64,000 nt of DNA from Actinoplanes subtropicus (GTDB taxonomy: Bacteria; Actinomycetota; Actinomycetes; Mycobacteriales; Micromonosporaceae), in NCBI RefSeq assembly GCF_000721705.1, contig NZ_JOJL01000019.1, forward strand, positions 1 to 64,000, written 5' to 3'. The position numbers and the translations under genes are program-made. The notes under the pieces were generated by a model. The model was not told the DNA's origin and made no database searches. It worked only from the letters and a program-made list of their open reading frames with translations. Positions within the stretch are counted from its first letter, which is position 1. Each line of letters begins with the position of its first letter. Of this stretch, positions 62,936 through 64,000 are shown piece after piece.

Positions 62936-64000
62936 TCAAGAAACCTGCGAAGGCGACGAATCCTTCCGCCGATGCGACCCCACACCGGGCCGCCCGATCA
63001 GCTCGACGTTCTGCAGCGTCGGCTCGTCCAGCGGCACCCGATACCGATACGTGATCCCTTCATCCCGCACCACGAAGTCATCCGCATCGGGCCTTCGCCA
63101 CGTCAGGATCATCTGCCCATACTTCTCGGCGAGCTTCACGAGAGCCGGAAAGTTGTCGACGTTGACGACCGGCTTCCCCGGCGGGCTCGGCATCGGCTCG
63201 ACATGCACTAGATGCTGCGGATAGCGACGCTCGATGTCGGCACGGGTCCGCACGGGCATCTTGCGGAGGGCGGCGAGGAGGACCACGGCGGCGATCGCGA
63301 TCGCACCGATCAGGGCGAGAATCGCATAGGACCGGGCCTGCGCGGCCATCATGAGGGAATAGCCGGAGATCGTTATCTCGCGTGCCTTCGTGACGTCGGA
63401 GGGGGCTGTGCCCGTGGTGTCCGTCCTGAATTTTGCCTGTGGGCCGGTCGTCATCTGGACCGCGTCCACGACGAGTGTCAAAGGCGCGGCCAGGACGGGA
63501 AGGCCGCCTGATGTGACCTGCGCGGACAGTTCGATCGCCACCTGCCCCTTCGGTCCGGCGCCGATCGCTTCCGCCGCCTGGTCAGCGCGGGCGACCAGAG
63601 CGGGCAGGTCGAGGGTGACGGTTGCGTCGAACCTGGTGCCGGTGAACTGCGTTTTCCTCACCAGCGTCTGGCGGGTGTGCCAGCCTGTCCCGTTGGACAA
63701 CGTAGCCAGGAGCGTGAAGAACCCAGCCGGCCCCTCATAGTGCGCATTGAGGTCGACACGGTTGGCGAGCTTGCGGAAGATCGGGTCCGGCGACCGTGCC
63801 GTTGTGTCGTCGTAGGCCGGGGACTTGGGCACCTTCGCAGAATAGGAATACGTGATCGACTGGTCGGGGGACTTCTCGCCGGCCCGCGTCTCGGCGATCG
63901 GCTTGATCCAGCCGAGCACTCCCAACGTCACGCCGAGCAGGGTCAGTACCGCTGCGGCCGCCGCTGCGGTCCGTAGCACGGGCGACAGGCGCTGTACCGC
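62936..64000 (-). CDS. DUF5305-like membrane protein (N-terminus beyond window)
   Basis: At least 354 residues, open to the window edge. N-terminal membrane helix (AAAVLTLLGVTLGVLGWI), an extracytoplasmic beta-rich domain (ITYSYSAKVPKSPAYDDTTA, WHTRQTLVRKTQFTG), a second helix (YAILALIGAIAIAAVVLLAA) and a C-terminal cytoplasmic region ending TYRYRVPLDEPTLQ. This matches DUF5305 proteins, of unknown function. It is 22 bp upstream of the SLATT-like gene and likely co-transcribed with it. Confidence 0.75.
   Translation of the reverse strand, partial: AVQRLSPVLRTAAAAAAVLTLLGVTLGVLGWIKPIAETRAGEKSPDQSITYSYSAKVPKSPAYDDTTARSPDPIFRKLANRVDLNAHYEGPAGFFTLLATLSNGTGWHTRQTLVRKTQFTGTRFDATVTLDLPALVARADQAAEAIGAGPKGQVAIELSAQVTSGGLPVLAAPLTLVVDAVQMTTGPQAKFRTDTTGTAPSDVTKAREITISGYSLMMAAQARSYAILALIGAIAIAAVVLLAALRKMPVRTRADIERRYPQHLVHVEPMPSPPGKPVVNVDNFPALVKLAEKYGQMILTWRRPDADDFVVRDEGITYRYRVPLDEPTLQNVELIGRPGVGSHRRKDSSPSQVS

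Overview
The window is about 70% GC, coding-dense DNA from a mycothiol-producing actinobacterium. Mycothione reductase, a PPOX/F420-type protein, many GTG starts, ECF sigma and two-component genes, and an FxSxx-type RiPP locus all fit. The overall style suggests a Micromonosporaceae member such as Actinoplanes; this is inference, because no rRNA or other phylogenetic marker is present. No tRNA, rRNA, CRISPR array, insertion sequence or replication origin was seen.

Left part (1-8.5 kb): a minus-strand run DUF4331 protein - membrane protein - heme-copper oxidase subunit III - subunit IV - BoxB (benzoyl-CoA epoxidase, cut by the window edge). Next come AraC and paralogous LysR regulators and mycothione reductase. 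A 42-bp element (palindrome CATGCCG-N3-CGGCATG, exactly 15 bp, then GGCATTGGCG) occurs three times. Each copy points at a gene start 64-71 bp away: the DUF4331 run, a 39-aa ORF and mycothione reductase. This defines a probable local LysR regulon. One AraC gene is frameshifted.

8.5-29.5 kb: truncated kinase and MFS remnants, a Tat-exported beta-lactamase-fold hydrolase, a large secreted IPT/TIG protein, a GGDEF-EAL protein, two methyltransferases, an M4-like secreted protein that has lost its zinc and catalytic motifs, and a histidine kinase facing its response regulator. An alpha-oxoamine synthase-GNAT fusion is followed by two hybrid sensor proteins, the second lacking both phospho-accepting histidines. 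An ABC exporter lies on the opposite strand with a 35-aa Lys-rich peptide gene upstream.

29.5-46 kb: a secreted sedolisin, decayed kinase and MarR fragments, an oxidoreductase/TetR divergon, a GNAT, a sugar-binding lipoprotein, a diguanylate cyclase, a ZIP metal transporter under a DtxR/IdeR-like box, an ECF sigma factor coupled to a Rieske protein, an ABC transporter plus two-component operon, a PPOX protein, unknown genes and a polysaccharide deacetylase lipoprotein.

46-55.3 kb: the most distinctive locus. It resembles the FxSxx-COOH RiPP systems: HTH-NB-ARC-TPR protein, 64-aa precursor ending FQSVTPDV, radical SAM maturase and HExxH protein, the last three overlapping by 4 bp, plus a second NB-ARC-TPR protein converging on them. 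TGACA-type repeats sit before the first NB-ARC gene and before the precursor.

55.5-64 kb: MFS efflux pump/TetR divergon, HTH_42 protein, GlxA-type regulator, GAPDH, a short CPBP-like membrane protein, a Gln/Pro-rich membrane protein, a SLATT-like membrane protein and a DUF5305-like protein cut by the window end.
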